Position numbers and translations under genes: made by a program. Below, piece after piece: positions 55,150 to 64,000 of a DNA stretch of 64,000 nt. Location of the stretch: contig NZ_JAJLJH010000007.1 in assembly GCF_023231945.1 (NCBI RefSeq), forward strand, positions 186,001-250,000. The letters run 5' to 3'. Origin of the DNA: Scleromatobacter humisilvae. GTDB taxonomy: Bacteria; Pseudomonadota; Gammaproteobacteria; Burkholderiales; Burkholderiaceae_C. How positions within the stretch are numbered: the first letter of the stretch is position 1; every line of letters starts with the position of its first letter. The notes below the pieces were generated by a model. It was not told the DNA's origin, ran no database searches, and was given only the letters and a program-made list of their open reading frames with translations.

Positions 55150-56139
55150 CTAGTTCGCCACGGCGTCCGAAGGATACTTCCACGAATCGCGCAGCAGGTA
55201 GCTCATGGGCAGGTTCATCGTCACGTTCCTGGGCGGGATCGGCGCCATGAACCAGCGGTTGTAGATCTTCTCGCCCTCGCCGGAGCGGATCAGGTGGCGC
55301 ATCTCGTCGTCGACCACCTTCTTGAAGGCCGCGTCGTCCTTGCTCAGCATGATGGCCAGCGGCTCGATCGTGATGAACTTGCCCACCACCTTGAACTGCG
55401 ACGGCACCGGCGACTCGGCGATCAGGCCGTAGAGCTGGACGTCGTCCATCGCGAAGCCGTCGGCGCTCTTGTTGGCGAGCATCGCCATCGCCTCGGCGTT
55501 GTCCTTCACCGGCTTGACGTCGATGCCCAGCAGCCGGTCCTTGTTGGCCTGGTCGACCGACTTGAACGGCGTGGAGCCGGCCGTCGACACCAGCACGTGG
55601 TGCTCGAACTGGTTCAGTTCGGCAATGGGGCTGTCGGCGCGCACCGCGAAACGCGTGCCGGTGATGTAGTGCGGGATCGTGAACGCGACCTTCTGGCGGC
55701 GTTCCGCATTGTTGGTCGTGGCGCCGCATTCCAGGTCGGCCTTGCCGCTGGCGATGGTGTCGATGCGGTTGGCCGTCGTGATCGGCACGTAGGCGATCTC
55801 GATGGTCTTCAGGCCCAGGTGCTTGCGCACGGCCTCGGCGACATCCTTGCACAGGTCGATCGCGTAGCCGACCGGCTTCTTGTTGGCGTCGTAGTACGAG
55901 AACGGCACCGAGGACTCGCGATGCGCAAGCACGATCTTTCCGGTGCTGCGGATGCGGTCGAGGACGGGGTGCGGCTCCGCGTCGACCGCCTGCGAGGCGG
56001 ACGCGGCGGCGGCGTCGGCCCTGGACTTCGCCTGCGCCGGCGACGCGACGACCAGCGCCGCGGCCAGCGCGGGGATCAGCAGGACGGCAGCGGCTTCAGG
56101 GATCGCGCGGGAGGCGCTGTTGTGCAAGAAAAGATGCAT
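55150..56139 (-). CDS. Second amino acid solute-binding protein (GltI paralogue)
   Basis: 329 residues from MHLFLHNSAS, with a long signal peptide (ASPAQA). It has the same signature as GltI (TTANRIDTIASGKADLECGATTNN) but is clearly diverged, with an Ala-rich leader segment before the domain. It has no permease or ATPase of its own nearby, so it probably feeds the GltJKL channel with a different substrate. It sits between the LysR gene and gltI. Confidence 0.9.
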   Translation of the reverse strand: MHLFLHNSASRAIPEAAAVLLIPALAAALVVASPAQAKSRADAAAASASQAVDAEPHPVLDRIRSTGKIVLAHRESSVPFSYYDANKKPVGYAIDLCKDVAEAVRKHLGLKTIEIAYVPITTANRIDTIASGKADLECGATTNNAERRQKVAFTIPHYITGTRFAVRADSPIAELNQFEHHVLVSTAGSTPFKSVDQANKDRLLGIDVKPVKDNAEAMAMLANKSADGFAMDDVQLYGLIAESPVPSQFKVVGKFITIEPLAIMLSKDDAAFKKVVDDEMRHLIRSGEGEKIYNRWFMAPIPPRNVTMNLPMSYLLRDSWKYPSDAVAN

Positions 56140-56308
56140 GGTCGCGGACTTTATGCGGCACCGTCGAGCGGTGCCAATGCCTTTTGAGGGCCGCATCATG
56201 CATCATTTGCATCACCCCATAAGGGTTATTACTAGAAATTTGCGCTAGCGGCGTGAACTCCAGCATGCGACGACCGTCGCCGTGCCGCAAGTCCCTTCCG
56301 CCACGGTT
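56140..56308 (-). promoter_or_regulatory. Promoter region of the second binding protein with possible LysR site
   Basis: This 169-base gap is AT-richer than its surroundings. ATAAGGGTTAT at 56219-56229 is a perfect 4+4 palindrome around GGG, and TGCATCATTTGCA at about 56199-56211 is another inverted repeat. The position, 80 bases ahead of the binding protein start, suits a LysR-type activator site, but the regulator's true target is not proven. Confidence 0.35.
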
Positions 56309-57238
56309 TCAACCCTGGCGCAGGAATTCCCACAGCGCCTGCGCGCCGGCCTTCGGATGGCGCGCCAGCTCGGGCCGCTCGCGGTAGATCCGCACCTCCA
56401 TCGTGACGTCGTACGGATGGTTGCTGTCGTCGTGCAACGGCGCGGCCGACACGAGCCGGCGCGCCCGCAGCTCCTTCTTGACCGAGCTGGAGGGCAGGAA
56501 CGCGATGCCGTGGCCTTCCAGCGCCATCGCCTTCAGGCCCTCGGCCATGTCGGTCTCGTAGACGGTGTCGAGATGCGGCAGCACCGGCGTGGACTTCAGG
56601 ATCTGGTCGACCAGGCGCGCCATGTAGGCGCCCGACGCGTAGCCGAGGAAGGGGATGCGCGCGGTGCCGGTCGTCGCGAGACGGAACAGCGGCTGGCCGT
56701 CCGCGCCGGCCTTCGCGTAGGGCGCCAGCGTCTCCTGGCCCAGGCTCAGCATCTCGTAGCGGTCGGGGCTCAGCTGCAGCGGCTGCGACGCGTGGTGGTA
56801 GGCCACCAGCAGGTCGCAGCTGCCCTCGGTCAGGCGCATGACGGCGTCGTGCACGTTGAGCGCGATCAGCCGGCTCTTCATCTCGCCGAAGCGCTTGCGC
56901 AGGTCCATCACCCAGGCCGGGAAGAACGTGAACGCCAGCGTGTGCGGCACGGCGAACTCGATCATGTCGGCGCCGCCGGCCTGCAGCCCGCGCATCATGT
57001 TGCGCGTGGCCTGCAGGCTACCCAGCACCTCGAGCGCCTGGCCGTGGAAGGTCTCGCCCGCGGGCGTCAGCCGCGTCGGGTAGGACGAGCGATCGACGAG
57101 GTCGAGCCCGGCCCAGGCCTCCAGCGCCTGGATGCGGCGCGAGAACGCCGGCTGCGTGACGTGGCGCAGCTGCGCGGAACGCGAGAAGCTGCGCGTCTCG
57201 GCCAGGCTGACGAAGTCTTCAAGCCACTTGGTTTCCAC
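56309..57238 (-). CDS. LysR-family transcriptional regulator
   Basis: 309 residues from a GTG start 4 bases after the ABC exporter stop. The N-terminal winged helix is typical (FVSLAETRSFSRSAQLRHVTQPAFSRRIQALEAWAGLDLVDRS). The rest is an effector-binding domain. It lies upstream of the amino acid importer genes on the same strand and may regulate them. Confidence 0.93.
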   Translation of the reverse strand: METKWLEDFVSLAETRSFSRSAQLRHVTQPAFSRRIQALEAWAGLDLVDRSSYPTRLTPAGETFHGQALEVLGSLQATRNMMRGLQAGGADMIEFAVPHTLAFTFFPAWVMDLRKRFGEMKSRLIALNVHDAVMRLTEGSCDLLVAYHHASQPLQLSPDRYEMLSLGQETLAPYAKAGADGQPLFRLATTGTARIPFLGYASGAYMARLVDQILKSTPVLPHLDTVYETDMAEGLKAMALEGHGIAFLPSSSVKKELRARRLVSAAPLHDDSNHPYDVTMEVRIYRERPELARHPKAGAQALWEFLRQG

Positions 57239-57242
57239 GAAC

Positions 57243-59120
57243 CTAGTTTAGCGCCGGCTCGAACGCGGAGTCGCCCAGCGTGGGCGAGTCCGGCGCGTCG
57301 GTCGCGGCCGCGGTGTCGCCGTGCGTCTGCTGCAGGCGCCACATGTGCGCGTAGCGGCCGTCGAGTGCCAGCAACTCGGGGTGCGTGCCGCGCTCGACGA
57401 CGCGGCCCTCGGCCATCACGAGGATCTGCGCGGCGTTGACCACCGTCGACAGCCGGTGCGCGATGACCAGCGTCGTGCGCCCCTGCGCGGCCTGCGCGAG
57501 CTCGCCCTGGATCGCGCGCTCGTTGGCCGAGTCGAGCGCGGACGTCGCCTCGTCGAAGATCATCAGCGGCGGATTCTTCAGCAGCGTGCGCGCGATCGCC
57601 ACGCGCTGCTTCTCGCCACCCGACAGCTTGAGCCCGCGTTCGCCCACCATCGTCTCGTAGCCCTTGGGCGTCGCGGCGATGAAGTCGTGGATGTGCGCCG
57701 CGCGGGCCGCGCCTTCGACCTCGGCCTGCGACGCGCCCGGCCGGCCGTAGGCGATGTTGTAGGCCACGGTGTCGTTGAACAGCACGGTGTCCTGCGGCAC
57801 GATGCCGATCGCCTTGCGCAGGCTGTTCTGCGTCAGCTGCCGCAGGTCCTGGCCGTCGATGGTGATCGCGCCGCCGGTGACGTCGTAGAAGCGATAGAGC
57901 AGCCGCGCCAGCGTGCTCTTGCCCGCGCCGCTGGGGCCGACGACGGCCACCGTCTTGCCGGCCGGGATCTCGAAGCTGACGTCGTGCAGGATCGGCCGCG
58001 CCGCGTCATACGCGAAGCTCACGTGCTCGAAGCGCACCGCGCCGCCGGCCACGTGCAGCACCGTCGCATCCGGCGCGTCGGCGATCTCGCGGTCCTTCTC
58101 GAGCAGCGCGAACATGCGCTCCAGGTCGGTCAGGCCCTGCTTGACCTCGCGATACAGCACGCCCAGGAAGTTCAGCGGCACGTACAGCTGGATCAGCAGC
58201 GCATTGACCATCACGAAGTCGCCGAGCGTCATCGAGTGCGAGATGACGCCGCCGGTGGCGCGCCACAGCAGCGCCACGAGGCTGCCGGCGATGATCAGCT
58301 GCTGGCCGGTGTTGAGCATCGACAGCGTCGCCTGCGACTTCATCTGCGCCGCGCGGAACGCCTCGAGGCCCGTCTCGTAGCGCGCCGACTCGAACTGCTC
58401 GTTGTTGAAGTACTTGACCGTCTCGAAGTTGATCAGCGCGTCGATCGCCTTCGTGTTGGCCTTCGAGTCGAGCTCGTTGACGGCCTTGCGGTACTTGGTG
58501 CGCCACTCCGTGATCGAGATCGTGAACGTGCCGTACAGCAGCAGCGCGGCCAGCGTGATCCACACGTAGCCGAGATTGAACTTGTGGCCCAGCAGCACCA
58601 GCACGAACGTGAGCTCGACCAGCGTCGGGATGATCGTGTAGAGCGAGTACGACACCAGTGTCTGCACGGCCCTCGTGCCGCGTTCGATGTCGCGCGTCAG
58701 GCCGCCGGTCTGGCGCTCGAGGTGGAAGCGCAGCGACAGCGCGTTGAGGTGCTCGAAGGTCTCCAGCGCGACGCGCTTGGACGCGCCGAAGGTGGCGCGC
58801 GCGAAGACGATCTCGCGCAGCTCGGTGAACAGCGTCATCGCCAGGCGCAGGCCGGCGTAGGCCAGCAGCAGCCCGAGCGGCACGACCAGCAGCGCGCGCG
58901 GGTCGGTGGTGGTGATGTTGAGCGCGTCGACCAGGCGCTTGAGCAGCAGCGGCACGCTGACGCTGGCCACCTTGGCGCCGATCAGGAATGCCAGCGCGAT
59001 CGCCATGCGCACGCGGTATTCCCAGAAGTACGGCATCAGCCGCTTCAGGGTCTGCCAGTCGCTGCGCGGCTCGGTGGCGGGCGCGGCGTCGCGGGCGGCG
59101 GAAGGCGGATTCGGGTGCAT
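57243..59120 (-). CDS. ATM1/HMT-type ABC exporter (fused membrane and ATPase domains)
   Basis: 625 residues from [10 protein letters not shown]. Six membrane helices, with the family phrase [15 protein letters not shown] in the cytoplasmic loop, mark the Atm1/HMT1 branch. The ATPase has [37 protein letters not shown] and IAHRLSTV. Known members export glutathione-linked metal or sulfur species, and the substrate here is inferred from that. Divergent from the thioesterase gene. Confidence 0.93.
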   Translation of the reverse strand: MHPNPPSAARDAAPATEPRSDWQTLKRLMPYFWEYRVRMAIALAFLIGAKVASVSVPLLLKRLVDALNITTTDPRALLVVPLGLLLAYAGLRLAMTLFTELREIVFARATFGASKRVALETFEHLNALSLRFHLERQTGGLTRDIERGTRAVQTLVSYSLYTIIPTLVELTFVLVLLGHKFNLGYVWITLAALLLYGTFTISITEWRTKYRKAVNELDSKANTKAIDALINFETVKYFNNEQFESARYETGLEAFRAAQMKSQATLSMLNTGQQLIIAGSLVALLWRATGGVISHSMTLGDFVMVNALLIQLYVPLNFLGVLYREVKQGLTDLERMFALLEKDREIADAPDATVLHVAGGAVRFEHVSFAYDAARPILHDVSFEIPAGKTVAVVGPSGAGKSTLARLLYRFYDVTGGAITIDGQDLRQLTQNSLRKAIGIVPQDTVLFNDTVAYNIAYGRPGASQAEVEGAARAAHIHDFIAATPKGYETMVGERGLKLSGGEKQRVAIARTLLKNPPLMIFDEATSALDSANERAIQGELAQAAQGRTTLVIAHRLSTVVNAAQILVMAEGRVVERGTHPELLALDGRYAHMWRLQQTHGDTAAATDAPDSPTLGDSAFEPALN

Positions 59121-59259
59121 GGGACGACGCAGATGGGGACGACCGACACGATAACAAGCAACGCGCGGGCGGCAAGACGAACGGCGGGCCCAGCCAGAAC
59201 ACAGGGTAAACCCTTTCAAGCACAATCGAGGTCGAGCACGAACGACGAAAGATGCCCCC

Positions 59260-59679
59260 ATGACCCATGCCGAGATGCAAGCCGCCACGCAGGCGCCCGC
59301 CACGCTGCCCTCCGACAAGGAGCTGGTCATGCGCGTGATGCCGATGCCGGCGGACTCGAACATGAACGGCGACATCTTCGGCGGCTGGATCATGGCGCAG
59401 GTCGACATCGCCGGCTCCGTGCTCCCCGCGCGCCTGTCGCGCGGCCGCGTGACCACCGTCGCGGTCAACCAGTTCATCTTCAAGCAGCCGGTGTCCATCG
59501 GCGACCTGCTGAGCTTCTACGCGACGGTCGAGCGCATCGGCAACACGTCGATCACGGTGCGCGTGGAGGTCTACGCCGAACGCAACCCGGCCGACGTGCA
59601 GGTGGTCAAGGTGACCGAGGCCAACCTGACCTACGTCGCGATCGACCGCGACGGCAAGCCGCGGCAGATTCCGCGCTGA
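59260..59679 (+). CDS. Acyl-CoA thioesterase, YciA type (hot-dog fold)
   Basis: 139 residues. MPADSNMNGDIFGGWIMAQVDIAG holds the catalytic Asn/Asp region of the hot-dog thioesterases, and NQFIFKQPVSIGDL is typical of YciA-like enzymes. It hydrolyses acyl-CoA to free CoA and acid in the cytoplasm. Neighbouring beta-oxidation genes suit a role in acyl-CoA balance. Convergent with the SGNH gene, 4 bases apart. Confidence 0.93.
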   Translation: MTHAEMQAATQAPATLPSDKELVMRVMPMPADSNMNGDIFGGWIMAQVDIAGSVLPARLSRGRVTTVAVNQFIFKQPVSIGDLLSFYATVERIGNTSITVRVEVYAERNPADVQVVKVTEANLTYVAIDRDGKPRQIPR

Positions 59680-59683
59680 CCCT

Positions 59684-60484
59684 TCAACCAATGGCCTCGG
59701 CCACCTGCCGGCCCCACTGCCGGTAGCCCAGCAGGCCCGGATGGAAGCCGTCGCGCGCCATCCAGCCTTCGGCCGTCAGGTCGTCCTTGCCAGTGGTGCG
59801 CGGCGCTTCGGGCAGCGGCAGGTGCAGGCGGGCCGCCTGGCCCTCGAGATGGCGCACCAGCGCCTGGTCGAGGTGCGCGGCGTCGCGACCCAGCACCCAG
59901 CGCAGCGGCTGCGGCAACAGCGGGAAGCGGCCCATCGGCGGCAGGCCGCAGTGCCAGGTGTGCGTGACCTGCGCCCGCGTGGCGGCGAGCGCGTGGATCT
60001 CGTCGAGCGCCGCCAGGAACCGCACCGGCCGCGTCTGGCCGACGACGTCGTTGACGCCGAGCGCCGTGACCAGCAGGTCGGCCCGCGCGAGCGTCGCGCC
60101 CGCGAGCGCGCGCGCCGCGTCGCCCGCCGTGTGGCCGCTCGTGGCCACCAGTTGCCAGCCGACCGCCGCGCCGGTGCGCTCGGCCAGCGCCTGCGCCAGC
60201 TGGCCGGCGAAAGCCTCGTCCTGCGTGCCGACGCCCACGCCGGCGGCCGACGAGTCGCCGACGATCAGCACGCGCAACGCGACCTGCCCGGCGCCCGCCA
60301 CGCCATGCCGTTCGCCGGCGGCCTCGGGCAACTTGAGCGCGGAGGCGCGCACGCTCCGGCCTTGCGCGATCAGCAGCGGCAGCAGCGCGAGCTTGGCCGC
60401 GAGCGTCGCGGGCCGGAACGGCACGGCCAGCGGCGCGGCGATGACCTCGTCGTCCTCGGGCTCGAGCGTCAGTTCCGAGGTCAT
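59684..60484 (-). CDS. SGNH/GDSL-family hydrolase
   Basis: 266 residues. Block I is VLIVGDSSAAGVG (nucleophile Ser in GDS), block III has GVNDV with the oxyanion Asn, and block V is DGFHPG with the Asp and His of the triad. No signal peptide is seen, but a hydrophobic stretch near residue 28-40 could act as an anchor. Likely an esterase or lipase. 13 bases after the enoyl-CoA hydratase gene. Confidence 0.9.
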   Translation of the reverse strand: MTSELTLEPEDDEVIAAPLAVPFRPATLAAKLALLPLLIAQGRSVRASALKLPEAAGERHGVAGAGQVALRVLIVGDSSAAGVGVGTQDEAFAGQLAQALAERTGAAVGWQLVATSGHTAGDAARALAGATLARADLLVTALGVNDVVGQTRPVRFLAALDEIHALAATRAQVTHTWHCGLPPMGRFPLLPQPLRWVLGRDAAHLDQALVRHLEGQAARLHLPLPEAPRTTGKDDLTAEGWMARDGFHPGLLGYRQWGRQVAEAIG

Positions 60485-60497
60485 CGCACCGCAGCGG

Positions 60498-61259
60498 TCA
60501 GAACTTGGAGAAGTCCGGCTTGCGCTTCTGGAAGAAGGCCTGGAACGCCTCCATCGCCTCGGGGCTGCGCAGCCGCTTGCCGAAGATCTCGCCCTCGACT
60601 TCGATCGTCTCCTTGACCAGCGCCCGCTGTCCGCGGCGCATCAGCGCCTTGCTCTCGCGCACCGCGCCGGGCGGCAGCGCGTTGAAGCGCTCGGCCATGC
60701 GGCGCGCGTGGTTGACGACCTCGGCGGCCGGCAGCACCGCGTTGGCGATGCCCAGTTCCACCGCGGTCTCGCCGTTGAAGGGCTCGCCCAGCAGCAGCAG
60801 TTCGGTGGCCTTCGCGTGGCCCACGCGTTGCGGGATCAGCAGGCTGGACGCGTACTCCGGCACCAGGCCCAGCGTGACGAACGGCATCGCGAGACGCGCC
60901 TCGTCGCTGACGTAGACGAGGTCGCAGTGCAGCAGCATCGTCGTGCCGATGCCGATCGCCCCGCCGGTGACGGCCGCGACCACCGGCTTGCCGCATTCGG
61001 ACAGCGTCTTCATGAACTGGAACACCGGCGAGTCCTCGCCCGCGGGCGGACGCTGCATGAAGTCCTCGAGGTCGTTGCCCGAGGTGAAGATGCCCGGCTG
61101 GCCGGTGATCAGGATCGCGCGGATGGAGGCGTCGGCCTCGGCCGCGACGATGGCCTCGGACATCGCCGTGTACATCGCCTGCGTCAGCGCGTTCTTCTTC
61201 TCGGGGCGCGCGATCTCGATCACGGCGACGCCGTTCGTGTTGACGGTGCGGATGGTCAT
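60498..61259 (-). CDS. Enoyl-CoA hydratase/isomerase family protein
   Basis: 253 residues from MTIRTVNTNG. The crotonase fold is clear: PEKKNALTQAMY, ILITGQPGIFTSGNDLEDF, and KPVVAAVTGGAIGIGTTMLLHCDLVYVSD with the oxyanion glycines. LGLVPEYASSLLIPQRVG follows. Probably hydrates or isomerises enoyl-CoA esters in fatty acid breakdown, next to the thiolase and fusion genes. 128 bases after the thiolase. Confidence 0.93.
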   Translation of the reverse strand: MTIRTVNTNGVAVIEIARPEKKNALTQAMYTAMSEAIVAAEADASIRAILITGQPGIFTSGNDLEDFMQRPPAGEDSPVFQFMKTLSECGKPVVAAVTGGAIGIGTTMLLHCDLVYVSDEARLAMPFVTLGLVPEYASSLLIPQRVGHAKATELLLLGEPFNGETAVELGIANAVLPAAEVVNHARRMAERFNALPPGAVRESKALMRRGQRALVKETIEVEGEIFGKRLRSPEAMEAFQAFFQKRKPDFSKF

Positions 61260-61387
61260 GACTGAACCTCTTTCGATCTGGTCTGGATTGTCCGCCAATG
61301 CAGGGCGCGGACGTGAAAACGGCGGCAGGGCCGACGAACCGCGGGGTGCGATCCGGTGACTTCCTGCCGCCGTCGGTGAGCCGTCGA

Positions 61388-62587
61388 TCAGACGCGCTCG
61401 AAAATTCCGGCTGCGCCCTGGCCGGTGCCGACGCACATGGTGACCATGCCGTACTTCAGGTTGTTGCGGCGCAGGGCATGGACGACGGTGGCCGAGCGGA
61501 TGGCGCCGGTCGCGCCCAGCGGGTGGCCGAGGGCGATCGCGCCGCCCATCGGGTTCACCTTGGTGGCGTCGAGGCCGACGGTGTTGATCACGGCCAGCGC
61601 CTGCGCGGCGAAGGCCTCGTTCAGCTCGATCCAGTCCAGCTGCGAGATGTTCAGCCCGGCGGACTTGAGCGCGGCCGGGATCGCCTCGATCGGGCCGATG
61701 CCCATGATCTCGGGCGGCACGCCCTTGGACGCGAAGCTCACGAAGCGCGCCAGCGGCGTCAGGCCGAACTGCTTGAGCGCCTTCTCGCTGCACAGGATCA
61801 GGCAGCCGGCGCCGTCGCTGGTCTGCGAGCTGTTGCCGGCGGTGACGCTGCCCTTGTTCGCGAACACGGGCTTGAGCTTGGCCAGGCCTTCGATCGACGT
61901 GTCGGGGCGCGGCCCCTCGTCGGTATCGACCATGCGGCTGGTGACCGCGATCTCGCCCGTGGCCAGGTCCGGCGTGCGGGTGAAGACCTCGACCGGCGTG
62001 ATCTCGTCCTTGAACTGGCCGTCGGCGATCGCCTTGATCGCCTTCTGGTGCGAGGCCAGCGCGAACGCGTCCTGGTCCTCGCGCGACACCTTCCACTGGT
62101 TGGCGACCTTCTCCGCTGTCAGGCCCATGCCGTAGGCGATGCCGATGTTCTCGTCCTTGTCGAACACGTGCGGGTTGAACGAGGGCTTGTTGCCGCTCAT
62201 CGGCACCATGCTCATGCTCTCGGCGCCGGCGGCGATCATCACGTCGGCCTCGCCGACGCGGATGCGGTCGGCCGCCATCTGCACCGCCGACAGGCCGGAC
62301 GCGCAGAAGCGGTTGACGGTGATACCGCCGACCGTATTGGGCAGGCCGGCCAGCAGCACGCTGGTGCGCGCGAAGTTCAGGCCTTGCTCGCCCTCGGGCA
62401 TCGCGCAGCCGACGATCGCGTCCTCGATCGCCTTCGGGTCGAGCGTCGGCACCTGGGCCAGCGCGGCCTGGATGACGGCGACCAGCAGGTCGTCGGGACG
62501 CGTGTTGCGGAACATCCCGCGGCCGGACTTGCCGATCGGCGCGCGGGTGGCGGCGACGATGTAGGCGTCGGAGATTTGCTTGCTCAT
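61388..62587 (-). CDS. Acetyl-CoA C-acyltransferase (3-ketoacyl-CoA thiolase)
   Basis: 399 residues. Nucleophile Cys95 is in NRFCASGLSAVQMAA, GGAIALGHPLGATGA holds the catalytic His, and CVGTGQGAAGIFE the second Cys. It splits 3-ketoacyl-CoA in the last beta-oxidation step. An AGGAAAG ribosome site precedes the start. Downstream of the dehydrogenase/hydratase gene on the same strand, with hairpin element copy D between them. Confidence 0.95.
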   Translation of the reverse strand: MSKQISDAYIVAATRAPIGKSGRGMFRNTRPDDLLVAVIQAALAQVPTLDPKAIEDAIVGCAMPEGEQGLNFARTSVLLAGLPNTVGGITVNRFCASGLSAVQMAADRIRVGEADVMIAAGAESMSMVPMSGNKPSFNPHVFDKDENIGIAYGMGLTAEKVANQWKVSREDQDAFALASHQKAIKAIADGQFKDEITPVEVFTRTPDLATGEIAVTSRMVDTDEGPRPDTSIEGLAKLKPVFANKGSVTAGNSSQTSDGAGCLILCSEKALKQFGLTPLARFVSFASKGVPPEIMGIGPIEAIPAALKSAGLNISQLDWIELNEAFAAQALAVINTVGLDATKVNPMGGAIALGHPLGATGAIRSATVVHALRRNNLKYGMVTMCVGTGQGAAGIFERV

Positions 62588-62639
62588 GTTGGTCTTTCCT
62601 GAATTCGGTGGCTGAAGCGCCGGCGGTTACGGGCGCAAT

Positions 62640-62724
62640 CCAAGCGGCCGCCGCGGAACCGGCTTTGCCGGGCCGCTGGGGGCGACCCCCGGGGGGAGGC
62701 GCCGCAGGCGCTTCGGGGGGAGCA
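62640..62724 (-). repeat. C-tract/G-tract hairpin element, copy D (fusion gene-thiolase gap)
   Basis: On the minus strand, right after the TAA stop: TGCTCCCCCCGAAGCGCC, a GCGCCTGCGGCGC stem, the core CCTCCCCCCGGGGGTCG, then AGCGGCCCGGC and a CCGGCAAAGCCGG hairpin. Same position, order and orientation as copies A to C. Confidence 0.65.
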
Positions 62725-64000
62725 TTAGTTCCGAACCGGCTTGCCGGTCTGGAGCATGCCCATGATTCGCTCCTGGGTCTTCGGGTTCTCGAGCAGGCCG
62801 CAGAAGTGCTTGCGCTCGAGCGCCATCAGGTATTCCTCGGTCACCAGCGTGCCGGCGTCGACTTCGCCGCCGCAGCAGACGTCGGCGATCAGGCTGCCGA
62901 TGTAGAAGTCGTGCTGGCTGATGAAGCCGCCGTCGCGCATCGCGACCAGCGAGGCCTTGATCGTGGCGATTCCCGAACGGCCGGCCACCGGGATCAGGCG
63001 CTTGACCGGCGGGCGATACCCCGTCTCGTACATCGCCTTGGCCTGCGCCGAGGCCACGTACAGCAGTTCGTCCTTGTGCGGGACGACGATGTCGGAGTCC
63101 AGCAGGTAGCCGATCTTGCGCGACTCGAGCGCGCTGGTGCCCACCGTGGCCGAGGCCGCGGCGACGACGCCGTCCTTCAGGAAGGCCAGCAGGTCGGTGC
63201 CCGGCGCCTTCGCGGCGGCTTCGGCCGCGCGACGCGCGACGTAGGTCAGGCCGCCTCCGCCCGGGATCAGGCCGACGCCGACTTCGACGAGGCCCATGTA
63301 GCTTTCCATCGCGGCGACGCGCGCCGACGAATACACGGCCAGCTCGCAGCCGCCGCCGAGCGCGATGCCGCGGATCGCCGAGACGACCGGCACGGTCGAA
63401 TAGCGCAGGCGCAGCATCATGTCCTGCAGCTTCTTCTCTTCCGGCGCGATGCCCTTGGCGCCCATCTTCATGAACACGGGCATCAGCGCCTCGAGGTTGG
63501 CGCCGGCGGAGAACATCTCGTCCGGCGACCATATCACCAGGCCCTTGTACTTCTGCTCGGCGATCTCGACGGCCTTCAGCAGGCCCTCGGTGACCGTCGG
63601 CGAGATCAGGTGCAGCTTGGCAGTGATGCTGGCGATCAGCACGTCGCCGTCCAGCGTCCAGACGCGGACTTCGTCGTTCTTGAATTCCTCGGTGCCCGAC
63701 TTCAGCGCGCTCGCGCCGCCGGCGCCCAGCACGGTTTCGGGGAAGGGCTGGCGCTTGTAGACGTCCAGCGTCGACACCGGCAGGTACTTGGCTTGCGCGG
63801 CGCTCCACGAGCCTTCCGGCGTGTGCACGCCTTCGCGGCCGTCGAACACCCAGTCGGGCAGCGCCACCGGCGAGAGCGTCTTGCCCGCGGCGATGTCTTC
63901 CTTGATCCACTCGGCGACCTGCTTCCAGCCGGCGTCCTGCCACAGCTCGAACGGGCCCTGCTTGGAACCGAAGCCCCAGCGCATCGCGAAGTCGATCTCG
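62725..64000 (-). CDS. 3-hydroxyacyl-CoA dehydrogenase/enoyl-CoA hydratase, C-terminal part
   Basis: The open frame runs off the window end, and the visible 425 codons are the C-terminal half. It starts in the tail of the dehydrogenase part (EIDFAMRWGFGS, typical of that domain) and continues into a crotonase domain (VIWSPDEMFSAGANLEAL, VVSAIRGIALGGGCELAVYSSARVAA). In this beta-proteobacterial type the dehydrogenase comes first and the hydratase second, unlike FadB. It acts with the thiolase downstream in beta-oxidation. Confidence 0.92.
   Translation of the reverse strand, partial: EIDFAMRWGFGSKQGPFELWQDAGWKQVAEWIKEDIAAGKTLSPVALPDWVFDGREGVHTPEGSWSAAQAKYLPVSTLDVYKRQPFPETVLGAGGASALKSGTEEFKNDEVRVWTLDGDVLIASITAKLHLISPTVTEGLLKAVEIAEQKYKGLVIWSPDEMFSAGANLEALMPVFMKMGAKGIAPEEKKLQDMMLRLRYSTVPVVSAIRGIALGGGCELAVYSSARVAAMESYMGLVEVGVGLIPGGGGLTYVARRAAEAAAKAPGTDLLAFLKDGVVAAASATVGTSALESRKIGYLLDSDIVVPHKDELLYVASAQAKAMYETGYRPPVKRLIPVAGRSGIATIKASLVAMRDGGFISQHDFYIGSLIADVCCGGEVDAGTLVTEEYLMALERKHFCGLLENPKTQERIMGMLQTGKPVRN

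Noticed and set aside
63740-63765. The peptide TLDVYKRQ in the beta-oxidation fusion protein resembles the translated Nextera adaptor artefact seen in some assemblies.
   Set aside because: The codons here are GC-rich (CTGGACGTCTACAAGCGCCAG) and differ from the adaptor sequence, and the frame continues normally on both sides, so it is genuine coding sequence.
1-64000. CRISPR arrays, tRNA or rRNA genes, insertion sequences and prophage genes.
   Set aside because: I looked for regular direct repeats, tRNA-like cloverleaf ends, transposase or integrase motifs and found none. The only RNA gene seen is rnpB.

Overview
The window is GC-rich (about 70%) and densely coded. It reads as a chromosomal segment of a beta-proteobacterium, order Burkholderiales, probably from the Comamonadaceae / Sphaerotilaceae / Roseateles-like group. 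The grounds are the gene order of the division and cell wall (dcw) cluster, a meso-DAP type MurE, GltIJKL-type amino acid uptake with a LysR regulator, a class A RNase P RNA, a PEP-CTERM protein, and a dispersed C-tract/G-tract hairpin element of the kind seen in that group. The genus cannot be fixed from the sequence alone.

Layout. 1-4.5 kb: a minus-strand tripartite RND efflux operon (membrane fusion lipoprotein, RND pump, start of the outer-membrane lipoprotein). 4.7-6.1 kb: an unrecognised gene and lpxC. 6.3-14.5 kb: a block lying between lpxC and ftsZ, which are neighbours in many proteobacteria. It holds a serine hydrolase lipoprotein, a fatty acid hydroxylase/desaturase, a small 23-residue-repeat exported protein, an OmpR/EnvZ-type two-component pair, two lipoproteins, an M50-type membrane protease and a DUF2167 protein. 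14.6-32.9 kb: the whole dcw cluster on the minus strand (mraZ-rsmH-ftsL-ftsI-murE-murF-mraY-murD-ftsW-murG-murC-ddl-ftsQ-ftsA-ftsZ). Its genes are mostly coupled by 4-base stop/start overlaps, and it is read from a recognisable promoter with a four-repeat MraZ box. MurD carries a roughly 190-residue coiled-coil-like insertion.

32.9-45.2 kb: an AT-richer intergenic region, a PEP-CTERM protein and a large exported subtilase/sedolisin-like protease. Then comes a TonB-receptor / diheme cytochrome lipoprotein / beta-helix lipoprotein operon with a divergent TetR regulator and repeated operator-like sites, and a TPR O-GlcNAc-transferase-like protein. 45.2-51.6 kb: an FMN reductase, an alpha-carbonic anhydrase with a long N-terminal extension, a Bcr/CflA efflux protein, rnpB, two acetyltransferases, pyrC and a SnoaL-like protein. 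51.7-57.2 kb: an aspartate/glutamate-type ABC importer with two solute-binding proteins and a LysR regulator. 57.2-64 kb: an ATM1-type ABC exporter, a YciA-type thioesterase, an SGNH hydrolase and a fatty acid beta-oxidation set (enoyl-CoA hydratase, thiolase, C-terminal half of a dehydrogenase/hydratase fusion).

The most unusual signals are the MurD insertion, the TonB/cytochrome/beta-helix operon of unknown function with its putative operators, the four hairpin elements each placed directly after a stop codon, the protease with Glu where the subtilase His is expected, and rnpB beginning inside the stop codon of the gene in front of it.
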